From Glaciibacter superstes DSM 21135 (GTDB lineage Bacteria > Actinomycetota > Actinomycetes > Actinomycetales > Microbacteriaceae): a stretch of 64,000 nt of DNA. Shown here one piece after another: positions 27,096 to 35,786 of this stretch. The stretch covers positions 62,001 through 126,000 of the forward strand of contig NZ_ATWH01000015.1 of the NCBI RefSeq assembly GCF_000421145.1, in the 5' to 3' direction. Under the pieces are notes generated by a model. The model was not told the origin of the DNA. It did no database searches and saw only the letters and a list, made by a program, of their open reading frames with translations. The stretch's first letter is position 1. Each line of letters opens with the position of its first letter. The position numbers and the translations under genes are program-made.

Positions 27096-29419
27096 CAACC
27101 CAATTCCCCGCCGGCACGATCCTCGGGTACCCGCGCATTGGCCGCCGTCGTGAGCTCAAGAAGGCCGTTGAAGCCTTCTGGGCGGGCACCATCGGTGCCG
27201 ACGAGCTCGAGGCCACCGCGGCGACGCTTCGCCAGGTGACACGCGACAGGCTCGCGGGCCTCGGCCTCGGGCGTGCGGACTCATCCATCCCCGAGTCGTT
27301 TTCTTACTACGACCAGGTACTGGACGCCGCGGTCACGGTCGGCGCCGTGCCCACCCGATTCGCGTCGCTGGTCGCCGCAGACGGCACCATCGACCTGGCC
27401 GGCTACTTCACCATCGCACGAGGCGAGGGCGACAATGCCCCGCTCGAGATGACCAAATGGTTCGACTCCAACTACCATTACCTGGTGCCAGAGATCGGTC
27501 CGGAGACCGTGTTCTCGCTGGCGAGCGACCGTATCGTGCGCGAATTCGAAGAGGCGAAGGCCGCCGGATTCATCACCCGCCCCGTGATCGTCGGCCCGGT
27601 GACGTTCCTGCTCCTTGGCAAGCCGAGTGACGCGGCCCCAGAGGGCTTTGAGCCGCTCAGTAGACTCGATGACCTCCTGCCGGTTTACGCGACACTGCTC
27701 GACCGGCTGGCGGCGGCCGGCGCCGACTGGGTGCAGCTCGACGAACCGGCACTGGTAAGCGAGAGCATCGAGACGCCTCGTTCTGAGTCGCTCGGAGCCT
27801 TGGAGTTCGCGTACGCCACCCTGGGCAGGCTTGCCAGGCGTCCGGCGATCTTCGTCGCGGCGCCGTACGGCAGTCTCGATGACGCCCTTCCGGTGTTGGC
27901 CGCCTCCCCGGTCGAGGCGATCGGGCTTGATCTCGTTCGCGGCCAGGTGCCGACGGATTTCGCCGGCCTGGCCGAGAAGACGCTGGTCGCCGGTGTCGTC
28001 GACGGCCACAATATCTGGCGGGGCGACCTCGCGGCCGCGTTCGACACTGCTTCCCGGCTGAGCACCCTGTCACCGCATATTGCCGTGTCGACGTCGACGT
28101 CGCTGCTGCACGTGCCCCATGACGTTGCCGATGAGTCGAAGCTCAGCGCAGAACTGACCAGCTGGCTGGCGTTCGCCGATCAGAAGGTCGGCCAGGTCGT
28201 CACGCTCGCTCGCGGGCTGTCTGATGGACTTGCCGCCGTGCAGGCGGAGCTCGACTACGCGACGCGAGCCCTGGCCGCCCGCCACGCTGCGCCCGGTGTG
28301 CGCGACGGTGCGGTGCGAGACCGTGCGGCCGCGCTCTCGGAGTCCGACTTCACCCGTGGCGATTATGCGGCGCGTCTCGCCGCACAGGACGTCGCCCTCG
28401 GTCTGCCGTTCCTGCCGACAACGACCATCGGTTCGTTTCCGCAGACCGGCGAGATCCGTCGTGCCCGGGCACAGTTGGTGAAGGGCGCACTCAGCGAGGG
28501 TGACTATGTCGACCTCATGCGGGCCGAGATCGGCAGGGTCGTCGAGCTGCAGGAGGAGATCGGGCTCGACGTCCTGGTACACGGAGAGCCGGAGCGCAAC
28601 GACATGGTGCAATACTTCGCCGAGAACCTCGATGGGTTTGCGGTGACCGAGAACGGTTGGGTGCAGTCGTACGGTAGCCGGTGCACGCGACCCTCCATTC
28701 TCTGGGGAGACGTCTCGCGGCCTAAGCCGATCACTGTCGAGTGGTCCGCCTACACGCAGAGCCTGACCGCGAAGCCGGTCAAGGGGATGCTGACCGGTCC
28801 GGTCACCATCCTCGCCTGGTCGTTCGTGCGCGATGACCAGCCGCTCGGCGAGACCGCCCGCCAGGTCGCGCTCGCGCTGCGCGACGAGATCGCCGACCTC
28901 GAAGCGGCCGGCATCGGAGTGGTGCAGGTCGACGAACCCGCCCTGCGCGAGCTGCTGCCGCTCAAGAAGAAGGACCACGCCGACTACCTCGACTGGTCGG
29001 TCGGCTCGTTCCGGCTGGCCACCGCGGGTGTGACGGATTCGACGCAGGTGCACACGCACCTCTGCTATTCGGAGTTCGGGGTTGTCATCGACGCCATCCG
29101 CCGGCTGGACGCCGACGTGACCAGCATCGAGGCGGCACGCTCACGCATGGAAGTCGTCAGCGACATCCGTTCGAGTGGTTTCGATCACGGGATCGGGCCG
29201 GGCGTCTACGACATCCACTCGCCGCGGGTGCCCAGCGTCGCGGAAGTGACCGAGCTCATCGAGCGCGCCATCGAGGCGATCCCAGAGCGGCAGGTCTGGA
29301 TCAACCCGGACTGCGGTTTGAAGACCCGCGGCTACGCGGAGACGGTCGAGTCGCTGAAGAACATCCTCGAGGCGACCCGCGCCGTGCGCGCCAAGGCCGG
29401 GGCAGTCGTTCCCGCCTGA
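27092..29419 (+). CDS. metE: Cobalamin-independent methionine synthase
   Basis: The 775-aa enzyme transfers methyl from 5-methyl-THF-triglutamate to homocysteine. The N-terminal half starts LGYPRIGRRRELKKAVE; the C-terminal catalytic barrel has TTIGSFPQTGEIRRAR, HGEPERNDMVQYF, the zinc ligands in HTHLCYSEF (His and Cys) and NPDCGLKTRGY near the end. Length matches the family. It is coupled to metF by an ATGA overlap. Downstream is the convergent lexA gene, with a repeat-rich 121-bp gap between. Confidence 0.97.
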   Translation: MTTQFPAGTILGYPRIGRRRELKKAVEAFWAGTIGADELEATAATLRQVTRDRLAGLGLGRADSSIPESFSYYDQVLDAAVTVGAVPTRFASLVAADGTIDLAGYFTIARGEGDNAPLEMTKWFDSNYHYLVPEIGPETVFSLASDRIVREFEEAKAAGFITRPVIVGPVTFLLLGKPSDAAPEGFEPLSRLDDLLPVYATLLDRLAAAGADWVQLDEPALVSESIETPRSESLGALEFAYATLGRLARRPAIFVAAPYGSLDDALPVLAASPVEAIGLDLVRGQVPTDFAGLAEKTLVAGVVDGHNIWRGDLAAAFDTASRLSTLSPHIAVSTSTSLLHVPHDVADESKLSAELTSWLAFADQKVGQVVTLARGLSDGLAAVQAELDYATRALAARHAAPGVRDGAVRDRAAALSESDFTRGDYAARLAAQDVALGLPFLPTTTIGSFPQTGEIRRARAQLVKGALSEGDYVDLMRAEIGRVVELQEEIGLDVLVHGEPERNDMVQYFAENLDGFAVTENGWVQSYGSRCTRPSILWGDVSRPKPITVEWSAYTQSLTAKPVKGMLTGPVTILAWSFVRDDQPLGETARQVALALRDEIADLEAAGIGVVQVDEPALRELLPLKKKDHADYLDWSVGSFRLATAGVTDSTQVHTHLCYSEFGVVIDAIRRLDADVTSIEAARSRMEVVSDIRSSGFDHGIGPGVYDIHSPRVPSVAEVTELIERAIEAIPERQVWINPDCGLKTRGYAETVESLKNILEATRAVRAKAGAVVPA

Positions 29420-29458
29420 TCGCCCGCCGCCCATGGCGCGGCGAGGTTGCCACGGTGT

Positions 29459-29526
29459 CGAGAATCGCCCGTGACGCCGAGAATCGCTATTGCACCGGCG
29501 ATTCCCGGCGCGGAGGGCGATTCTCG
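29459..29526. repeat. Nested inverted repeats between metE and lexA (possible two-way terminator)
   Basis: An outer pair CGAGAATCGCC (29459-29469) / GGCGATTCTCG (29516-29526) is perfect over 11 bp. An inner pair (29475-29487 / 29498-29510) matches at 12 of 13 and reuses the same GAGAATCGC core. So four copies of the core occur in the order + + - -, able to fold as one long interrupted stem between the two convergent genes. No T-run flanks it. Confidence 0.8.
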
Positions 29527-29541
29527 GCGCGCGTGCAAGCG

Positions 29542-30252
29542 CTAGACGGCTCGGAGAACCGCGACCACCTTGCCGAGAATCTCGGCGAAGTCGCCGACGA
29601 TGGGCTCAAAGTTGCTGTTGCGAGGGAGCAGCCAGGTGTGGCCGTCGCGCTGGCGGAAGACCTTGACGGTGGCCTCGTTGTCGAGCATGGCGGCCACGAT
29701 CTCGCCGTTCTCTGCCGTCTTCTGTTGCCTGACGACCACCCAGTCGCCGTCGCAGATGGCGGCGTCGATCATAGATTCGCCGATCACCTTGAGCATGAAC
29801 AGTTCGCCCTTGCCGACGAGCTGGCGCGGTAGCGGGAAGATCTCGTCGATCATCTGGTCTGCCATGATCGGAACGCCTGCTGCGATGCGCCCGACGAGCG
29901 GAACCATTGCGGCGTCGGCGACGGTGGCGGTGTTCTGGAAGCGTTCTGAGTCGCCCTCGATCGGCTCTTCCGGCCGCTTCGGAAGCTCGATGAGCACCTC
30001 GAGTGCGCGGGGGCGGTTCGGGTCGCGACGCAGGTAGCCGCTCAGCTCCAGCTGGTTGAGCTGGTGTGTGACGCTGGAGAGCGACGAGAGCCCGACCGCA
30101 TCGCCGATCTCTCGCATGCTCGGCGGGTAGCCGCGCTGGCTGACCGAGCGCTGGATGACATCGAGGATGGCGAGCTGCTTCTCACTCAGGCTCTTGCGTC
30201 GCCTGGTGTTGCTCTTCTCGCGGGGAACCCGCTTTTCCTGCGTCACGTTCAT
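29542..30252 (-). CDS. lexA: SOS repressor LexA
   Basis: The 236-aa repressor has an N-terminal winged helix ([14 protein letters not shown] and [17 protein letters not shown], about 21-75) and a C-terminal S24 self-cleavage domain. The scissile bond is in RIAAGVPI (Ala125-Gly126), the nucleophile is Ser160 in IGESM, and the general base is Lys178 in RQQKTA. Under DNA damage RecA filaments trigger cleavage and release of SOS genes such as recA here at 18176 and the divergent LysM gene at 30516. Start ATG at 30252 with AGGAGCGAUG-like spacing (GGAGC just upstream on the minus strand). Confidence 0.97.
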   Translation of the reverse strand: MNVTQEKRVPREKSNTRRRKSLSEKQLAILDVIQRSVSQRGYPPSMREIGDAVGLSSLSSVTHQLNQLELSGYLRRDPNRPRALEVLIELPKRPEEPIEGDSERFQNTATVADAAMVPLVGRIAAGVPIMADQMIDEIFPLPRQLVGKGELFMLKVIGESMIDAAICDGDWVVVRQQKTAENGEIVAAMLDNEATVKVFRQRDGHTWLLPRNSNFEPIVGDFAEILGKVVAVLRAV

Positions 30253-30419
30253 CGCTCCTTTTGCCGGTTCCGCGGGGCCATGAGCCGTCCCGGCTGGAAT
30301 GTCGGTGGTGTCTGGTTGGGTTCAACCGAACAATCGAAACTGTATCTCTCGCAGGGTGATTGGGCAAACATCTATTCGAGTGTGTCGGGAAATTCTTTCG
30401 AGAAATACCGCAAACAGGG

Positions 30420-30451
30420 TTGACTGTTCGAATAATCGTAGGTATGTTCGG
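30420..30451 (+). promoter_or_regulatory. SOS-type promoter of the LysM gene with LexA box over the -10
   Basis: -35 TTGACT (30420-30425) and -10 TATGTT (30443-30448) are 17 bp apart. TCGTAGGTATGTTCGG (30436-30451) fits TCGAAC-N4-GTTCGA at 9 of 12 fixed positions and covers the -10. An extra half-site GTTCGAA lies at 30426-30432, and GTTC-N4-GAAC (30320-30331) lies nearer lexA. Confidence 0.7.
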
Positions 30452-30515
30452 AACATAGATTCGTATCCGGCCCTCCCGGCCGAGGGTCGGATGCGTAACT
30501 CAGAGGAGGTTCGTC

Positions 30516-30905
30516 ATGAGCGCAGCAGTAGAAGTGAACACGGCACGGGCAGGCAATGCAGCACGGGCAGGCAATGCAGTCCGCACGACCCGCCTGCACC
30601 TCACCCGTCGTGGGCGGGTCGTCTTCACGACTCTCGCGGCTCTGCCCCTCGTTGCTGGTGCGCTCGTTGTTGCGCTCAACGGCGGCATGGCGGCGGCGAA
30701 CAACGGCGCTTCCGGCGCCGCTCCCTTTGAGGCTGCACCCTTTGAATACGTGACCATCGAAGCCGGGCAGTCCCTGTGGCAGCTTGCGGAATGGGTGGAT
30801 CCGACGGCCGACCCCCGCGACCTCATCGCCGAGATCGTCAACCTCAACCAGCTCCGGTCAGAAGACGTGCAGCCCGGCCAGCGGCTGGCCCTGCCCCTCG
30901 ACTGA
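30516..30905 (+). CDS. LysM-domain membrane-anchored protein, probable SOS cell-division inhibitor (YneA/ChiZ/DivS type)
   Basis: The 129-aa protein has a basic cytoplasmic N-terminus, one transmembrane segment (about 36-58) and an extracytoplasmic LysM domain (about 76-128; EYVTIEAGQSLWQLAEWVDP, then NLNQLRSEDVQPGQRLALP). Divergent position next to lexA and a LexA box over its promoter match B. subtilis YneA and M. tuberculosis ChiZ (Rv2719c), which stop septation during the SOS response. That role is inferred from architecture and context. A direct repeat ARAGNA-ARAGNA sits at 11-21. Start ATG at 30516 with GAGGAGG at 30501-30507. Confidence 0.82.
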   Translation: MSAAVEVNTARAGNAARAGNAVRTTRLHLTRRGRVVFTTLAALPLVAGALVVALNGGMAAANNGASGAAPFEAAPFEYVTIEAGQSLWQLAEWVDPTADPRDLIAEIVNLNQLRSEDVQPGQRLALPLD

Positions 30906-30981
30906 CACGCCGCGCCGCTGGGAAGCGCACCGCGCACATCCGCACGAGTTCGGGCCATCTCGCCACCGGTAGAGTCGCAGC

Positions 30982-31494
30982 GTGCATAGAACTCAGCGAC
31001 TGCAGTATCGGTGGGCTGCCGGCTTGCTCCTGGCTCAGGGCGTTCTCATGGAGGGCTTGGTGGTTGTCGGGCTCATCGTTCTTGTCGCTCTTGATGTTCC
31101 TCAATCGCTCATCCTTGAACGTGCCGACGTATTCGCCCTGAATTACCTGCAGGAGAACCTCTATCTCATGATGGCGATGAGTGGACTTTTCGCCGCGCTG
31201 CGCGTCGTGGGGGCCATTGGGCTGTTGCGCAACCGATTATGGGGCCTCGGGCTCTCCATCATCAACTGCGTCGTGACGCTGGTGCTGATGGTCTTCATGC
31301 TGCCCGCCGGTCTTGCCGACGGGGTGTTGTCCGGAACCGCACTCGTCCTCCTTCTCTTCGCCTGGCTCGGCCGCAGCCCAGACGGACAGCTGAGGCTGCT
31401 CGTGCAACCGAGTAGCGGGCACCTGTCAGTGCGTCCTGGAAGCAATGGATCCATGGGAAGCGTCACGCCAGGCTCACCAAATGAGAGTGGCTGA
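30982..31494 (+). CDS. Putative four-helix membrane protein of unknown function
   Basis: I do not recognise this 170-aa protein. Four hydrophobic segments are predicted by eye near 10-38, 58-82, 87-108 and 111-129, and a polar Ser/Gly-rich tail of about 40 residues follows, suggesting a cytoplasmic C-terminus. The start is supported by TAGAGT (30970-30975), which ends 6 nt before the GTG, the leaderless pattern. It lies between the SOS LysM gene and the his operon. The C-terminal tail and the gap after it run into a dehydrogenase remnant, so the region seems to have been rearranged. Confidence 0.6.
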   Translation: MHRTQRLQYRWAAGLLLAQGVLMEGLVVVGLIVLVALDVPQSLILERADVFALNYLQENLYLMMAMSGLFAALRVVGAIGLLRNRLWGLGLSIINCVVTLVLMVFMLPAGLADGVLSGTALVLLLFAWLGRSPDGQLRLLVQPSSGHLSVRPGSNGSMGSVTPGSPNESG

Positions 31495-31573
31495 CCGGGG
31501 GCCCGGCTGAGCTCGTTCTGCCCACCCCTGCGAGGGAGAAAACCAGGCTGCGATTTTGGGGCTGCCGAATTAA

Positions 31574-31714
31574 CTGGCCGCGCAGCATCCGCTCGGTCGT
31601 CCGGGCACTTCCACCGATATCGCAGGTGTCGTCTCATTCCTCGTGTCGAAGGAGGGTTGTTGGGTCTCTGGTCAACTCCTCAAAGCCGACGGAGCGTTCT
31701 CAGCGCGGTACTGA
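31574..31714 (+). pseudogene. C-terminal remnant of a short-chain dehydrogenase/reductase gene
   Basis: Between an in-frame TAA (31571-31573) and TGA (31712-31714) the 46 codons read as the end of an SDR enzyme: HPLGRPGTSTDIAGVVSFLV, then SKEGCWVSGQLLKADGAFS. In intact SDRs this is the R-x-G-x-x-x-D-IA segment and the terminal GQ-x-D-GG strand. No start or nucleotide-binding domain is present upstream, so it is a decayed fragment. The last part overlaps nothing coding; hisC starts at 31759. Confidence 0.75.
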
Positions 31715-31758
31715 TCACACCGACGCCGGCGGAGAACGGTGCCGGTATTATCGAACGG

Positions 31759-32874
31759 GTGACCAGCCTCGACGACCTGCCTCTGCGTAATGACCTCCGC
31801 GGCCAACGCCCGTACGGCGCCCCGCAACTGCGCGTTCCGGTTGCCCTCAACGTCAACGAGAACACCCACCCCATCCCTGAGGCGGTCGCCCACGACATCG
31901 TGGCCGCCGTCGCGAGGGCCATCCTCACGGTCAACCGCTACCCGGACCGAGAATTCACGACCCTCCGCGAGAGCCTCGCCGGCTACCTCGGCCACGGCCT
32001 CACCGCCGACAATATCTGGGCTGCCAACGGCTCGAACGAAGTGCTTCAGCAGATCCTGCAGGCATTCGGCGGCCCAGGGCGCACGCTCCTCGGGTTCGTT
32101 CCGACCTATTCGATGTACCCGATCCTGGCCGCCGGCACCGTCACCGGCTGGATTGCGGCAGAGCGCGACGCCGACTACGAGATCTCCCCTGCAACCGCAG
32201 CCGAACAGGTTCGAAGCAACGCACCAGACGTCGTTTTCCTCTGCTCCCCGAACAACCCCACCGGCACACCCCTCTCGCTCGAGACGATCGAATCCGTGTA
32301 CGACGCAACCGACGCCATGGTCGTCGTCGACGAGGCGTACGCCGAGTTCGCCCCAGACGGAACACCCAGTGCACTCACCCTCCTACCCGGCCGGGAGCGA
32401 CTGATCGTCTCCCGCACGATGAGCAAGGCGTTCGCGTTCGCCGGCGTTCGCCTGGGTTACCTGGCCGCAGACCCCGCGGTGACGGATGCCCTCCGCCTCG
32501 TCCGGCTTCCGTACCACCTGTCTGCGCTGACCCAGGGCGCCGCAACGGCCGCCCTGGCCCACGCCGACGAGATGCTGGCCATGGTAGACGACATCCGTCA
32601 GCAGCGTGACCGGCTCGTGATCGAACTGAAGCGACTCGGCTACGTTCCCCACCGCACCGCGAGCAATTTCGTGCTGTTCGGCGGGGTTGACGACCCGAAA
32701 GCGGTGTTCGAAGCACTGCTTGCCGAGGGCATCCTGGTGCGCGACCCCGGAATCGAGAACCACCTCAGGGTCAGTGTCGGCACCAAACCGGAGACGACTG
32801 CTTTCCTCGATGCCCTCGAGCGACTGGGCACGCCGCAGACCGGGCGGCCGGGTCCGAATAGGCTAGAGCCATGA
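31759..32874 (+). CDS. hisC: Histidinol-phosphate aminotransferase
   Basis: The PLP enzyme makes histidinol phosphate from imidazole acetol phosphate. The 371-aa protein has NENTHPIP near the start, the [11 protein letters not shown] loop, the DEAYAEF aspartate (Asp191) and the PLP lysine Lys223 in [16 protein letters not shown]. The GTG at 31759 follows TATTAT (31746-31751) by 7 nt, so this heads a leaderless his transcript; codons further upstream belong to the SDR remnant region. hisB overlaps the stop by ATGA. hisD, usually first in actinobacterial his operons, is not here. Confidence 0.95.
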   Translation: MTSLDDLPLRNDLRGQRPYGAPQLRVPVALNVNENTHPIPEAVAHDIVAAVARAILTVNRYPDREFTTLRESLAGYLGHGLTADNIWAANGSNEVLQQILQAFGGPGRTLLGFVPTYSMYPILAAGTVTGWIAAERDADYEISPATAAEQVRSNAPDVVFLCSPNNPTGTPLSLETIESVYDATDAMVVVDEAYAEFAPDGTPSALTLLPGRERLIVSRTMSKAFAFAGVRLGYLAADPAVTDALRLVRLPYHLSALTQGAATAALAHADEMLAMVDDIRQQRDRLVIELKRLGYVPHRTASNFVLFGGVDDPKAVFEALLAEGILVRDPGIENHLRVSVGTKPETTAFLDALERLGTPQTGRPGPNRLEP

Positions 32875-33503
32875 GTTCTCCCGGCACGGAGCCTGTCTCC
32901 ACAGAAGACCGCACCGCCCACCTCCAACGCGAGACGAGCGAGTCGAGCATCGACCTCTCGCTCAACCTTGACGGCACCGGAGCCAGCAACATCAACACCT
33001 CCGTGCCGTTCTACGACCACCTGCTGACCGCGTTCGCCAAGCACTCGCTGACCGACCTCACGGTGACCGCACGGGGCGATGTGGAGATCGACGTGCACCA
33101 CACCGTCGAAGACATCGGCATCGTGCTCGGCCAGGCCATCAAGCAGGCACTCGGCGACAAGGCCGGCATCTCGCGCTACGGCGACGCACTCGTTCCGCTC
33201 GACGAAGCACTCGTGCAGGCCGTCGTCGATATCTCGGGGCGGCCATACCTGGTGCACACCGGTGAACCGGCCGGCTTCGAATTCCACCTCATTGGCGGCC
33301 ACTTCACCGGCTCAATGGTGCGCCACGTGTTCGAGGCCATCGCCTTCAACGCGGGTCTGACCGTTCACGTCACCGTCGTCGGAGGCCGTGACCCGCACCA
33401 CATCGCCGAAGCCGAGTTCAAGGCATTCGCCCGTGCGTTCCGACAGGCGAAGGCGTTCGACCCGCTGGTGTCCGGCATCCCGTCGACCAAGGGCGCGTTG
33501 TGA
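32871..33503 (+). CDS. hisB: Imidazoleglycerol-phosphate dehydratase
   Basis: The 210-aa manganese enzyme carries out the dehydration step of histidine synthesis. The metal-binding repeats are [12 protein letters not shown] and [11 protein letters not shown] in the first half, and [17 protein letters not shown] and [14 protein letters not shown] in the second. It lacks the phosphatase domain of the E. coli bifunctional protein, as expected. The ATG overlaps the hisC stop, and a TAGGCT hexamer (32859-32864) ends 6 nt before it, so a second leaderless start inside hisC is possible. Confidence 0.96.
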   Translation: MSSPGTEPVSTEDRTAHLQRETSESSIDLSLNLDGTGASNINTSVPFYDHLLTAFAKHSLTDLTVTARGDVEIDVHHTVEDIGIVLGQAIKQALGDKAGISRYGDALVPLDEALVQAVVDISGRPYLVHTGEPAGFEFHLIGGHFTGSMVRHVFEAIAFNAGLTVHVTVVGGRDPHHIAEAEFKAFARAFRQAKAFDPLVSGIPSTKGAL

Positions 33504-34132
33504 CATCCGTTGTCGTCTTCGACTACGGAACCGGCAACATCCACTCGGCCGTCAAGGCTTTGGAGCACGCCGGCGCGAACGTGACGCTGACCGGCGATCG
33601 CAAGAAGGCACTCGAGGCCGACGGTCTGCTGGTTCCTGGCGTCGGCGCTTTCAGTGCTGTCATGGCAGCGCTGACGGATGTCGGTGGGGACGAGATCATC
33701 GACAAGCGTCTCGCGGGCGGCAGGCCCGTTCTCGGCATCTGTGTCGGAATGCAGGTCATGTTCGAGCGTGGCGTGGAACGTGGAGTCGACACCGAAGGGC
33801 TCGGTGAATGGCCGGGAACCGTCACCGAACTCGACGCACCGGTACTGCCGCACATCGGCTGGAACACCGTGAAGCCAGACCCGGACTCGGTGCTGTTCGC
33901 CGGGTTAGAGGACGAGCGCTTCTATTTCGTCCACTCCTACGCCGCCCAGGAATGGACCCTCGACGTGCAGCCGCCGTTCCCGGCACCTCGGCTGACCTGG
34001 GCAGAGCACGGCGTGCCCTTCCTCGCCGCCGTGGAGAACGGACCGCTCTCTGCCACCCAGTTCCACCCCGAAAAATCGGGCGAGGCCGGCATCCGGGTGT
34101 TGGCGAACTGGCTCGGCTCGCTTCGCGGGTAG
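33500..34132 (+). CDS. hisH: Imidazole glycerol phosphate synthase glutaminase subunit
   Basis: The 210-aa class I glutamine amidotransferase feeds ammonia to HisF. The nucleophile Cys81 is in LGICVGMQ, the oxyanion loop GVGAF is near 47-51, and the His-Glu pair is in [10 protein letters not shown] near the C-terminus. The GTG start overlaps hisB by GTGA. The partner hisF is outside the window. Confidence 0.95.
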   Translation: MTSVVVFDYGTGNIHSAVKALEHAGANVTLTGDRKKALEADGLLVPGVGAFSAVMAALTDVGGDEIIDKRLAGGRPVLGICVGMQVMFERGVERGVDTEGLGEWPGTVTELDAPVLPHIGWNTVKPDPDSVLFAGLEDERFYFVHSYAAQEWTLDVQPPFPAPRLTWAEHGVPFLAAVENGPLSATQFHPEKSGEAGIRVLANWLGSLRG

Positions 34133-34198
34133 TATCGAGTGTTTACTCGGTCACGGCCTTCCGTGGTCGCCCGTTACCCAAGGACACGAACAACGATC

Positions 34199-34945
34199 AT
34201 GAGTGAGTTCAACAGAGCGCCGCGCCTGGTGCTGCTTCCCGCCGTCGATGTCGCAGGGGGCAAGGCCGTTCGCCTCACCCAGGGCGCCGCAGGCACCGAG
34301 ACCAGTTACGGCGATCCGGTCGATGCCGCAGCCGACTGGGCCAGCCAGGGAGCGGAGTGGATCCACCTCGTCGATCTCGACGCAGCCTTCGGACGCGGGA
34401 ACAACACCGGCGTGCTCAAGAAGGTCATTAAACAGGTGCGCGGGGTCAACGTGGAACTCTCCGGCGGCATCCGTGACGACGCGTCGCTCGAGGCCGCGCT
34501 CAGCACCGGCGTGAAGCGAATCAACCTCGGCACGGCCGCGCTGGAGAACCCGGAGTGGGCGGCGAGCGTGATCGCGCAGTACGGCGAAGCCGTTGCCGTC
34601 GGCCTCGACGTGCGTGGCACGACACTCGCTGCGCGAGGGTGGACCAAAGAGGGCGGCGACCTCTGGCACGTCATGGACCGCCTCGAAGAAGCCGGGTGCG
34701 CACGCTACGTCGTCACGGATGTGACCAAGGACGGCACCCTTCAGGGACCCAACATCGACCTGCTCCGCCAGGTGATGGAACGCACACACCGCCCCGTCAT
34801 TGCCTCGGGCGGCATCTCAAGCCTCGACGACATCCAGGCACTCCGCGACCTGGTTCCGCTCGGGCTCGAGGGCGCCATCGTGGGCAAGGCGCTGTATGCG
34901 GGTGCGTTCACGCTGGCCGAGGCACTGGATGTCTCCGGCTCATAA
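34199..34945 (+). CDS. priA: Phosphoribosyl isomerase (HisA/PriA)
   Basis: The 248-aa half-barrel protein isomerises ProFAR in histidine synthesis. In actinobacteria that lack trpF the orthologue PriA also isomerises phosphoribosyl anthranilate; whether this strain lacks trpF cannot be seen here. Catalytic aspartates are Asp17 (PAVDVAGG) and Asp174/Asp178 in [10 protein letters not shown], with phosphate-binding loops ELSGGIRDD and ASGGISS. The ATG at 34199 is preferred to an earlier in-frame codon at 34139. The 3' end overlaps the next gene by 17 bp. Confidence 0.92.
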   Translation: MSEFNRAPRLVLLPAVDVAGGKAVRLTQGAAGTETSYGDPVDAAADWASQGAEWIHLVDLDAAFGRGNNTGVLKKVIKQVRGVNVELSGGIRDDASLEAALSTGVKRINLGTAALENPEWAASVIAQYGEAVAVGLDVRGTTLAARGWTKEGGDLWHVMDRLEEAGCARYVVTDVTKDGTLQGPNIDLLRQVMERTHRPVIASGGISSLDDIQALRDLVPLGLEGAIVGKALYAGAFTLAEALDVSGS

Positions 34946-35723
34946 CCTCGGATCGACCGGCCGGCCAGACGGGGCGTCAGACTCCGCCGGCCAGCCGTGG
35001 GCAGGCCGCGAGTTCGAGGCGAGCACGCACTCGGACGACGACGGTTCTGCCCCCGCCGCGCTGATGGAGGCACTTCGCCGGTACCGCTTGCGCGAGGTCG
35101 GCGAGGAGAGCGTCATCGACGCGCTCCGCGAGTCGCGCCTGCTGATTCCCCTGGTTGCGCGGCTCGGCGAGGCCGGTGAGAACGAGCAGGGGGTGACGAT
35201 CGACAAAAGCCAGGAGCTGTCGATCATCACTGTCGCAGGGCCAGACGGTCGAAATGTCATGCCGGTGTTCTCTTCGGCCGCCGCGATGTCGGCGTGGAAT
35301 GCCGACGCACGCCCAGTGCCGGCAGACGCGGTGCGGGTGGCGCTCGCCGCCGCGCAGGAGAACACCGACCTTGTGGTGCTCGACCCGACCGCGGAGACGG
35401 AGTACGTCATCCGTCGCCCTGCACTGTGGGCGATCGCGCAGTCCCAGCCCTGGACGCCGAGTTACGCGAGCCGGCAGGTGGCGGATGCGTTCGCGGAGTC
35501 GATCGCGACCGAACTTTCAGTTCTCTCGGTCGCCCTGGTAGCGGGGGACCCAGAAGGTCGCCTGGCCGGACCTGAACTGGTGGTGCGACTGGAGCTGGTC
35601 GACGGCCTCACCAAGACTGAACTCGACGCCACCCTCGCGCGCCTGGCGACCAGGTGGTCGACCAGCGACCCGATCGCGACAGGGGTCGACTCCCTGAAGG
35701 TGCAGCTCGTCGCCTCGGTGTAG
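34929..35723 (+). CDS. SseB-family protein
   Basis: The 264-aa soluble protein has the SseB N-terminal domain (about 40-170): [29 protein letters not shown], then [20 protein letters not shown] in the strand-turn region of the family. The C-terminal part (about 180-264) is a second alpha/beta segment. SseB proteins in actinobacteria sit after priA but have no settled function. The ATG at 34929 lies inside the end of priA, 17 bp before its stop, so expression is coupled to the his operon. Confidence 0.8.
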   Translation: MSPAHNLGSTGRPDGASDSAGQPWAGREFEASTHSDDDGSAPAALMEALRRYRLREVGEESVIDALRESRLLIPLVARLGEAGENEQGVTIDKSQELSIITVAGPDGRNVMPVFSSAAAMSAWNADARPVPADAVRVALAAAQENTDLVVLDPTAETEYVIRRPALWAIAQSQPWTPSYASRQVADAFAESIATELSVLSVALVAGDPEGRLAGPELVVRLELVDGLTKTELDATLARLATRWSTSDPIATGVDSLKVQLVASV

Positions 35724-35786
35724 CGTACTGCCGGCTATCGAGACGGAAAACACACGGGTGCATTCGCTGTCGCGTGATTGCTCTTT

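Noticed and set aside
31657-31758. N-terminal extension of HisC
   Set aside because: The in-frame codons overlap the dehydrogenase remnant in another frame, and the TATTAT hexamer 7 nt before GTG 31759 marks the true start.
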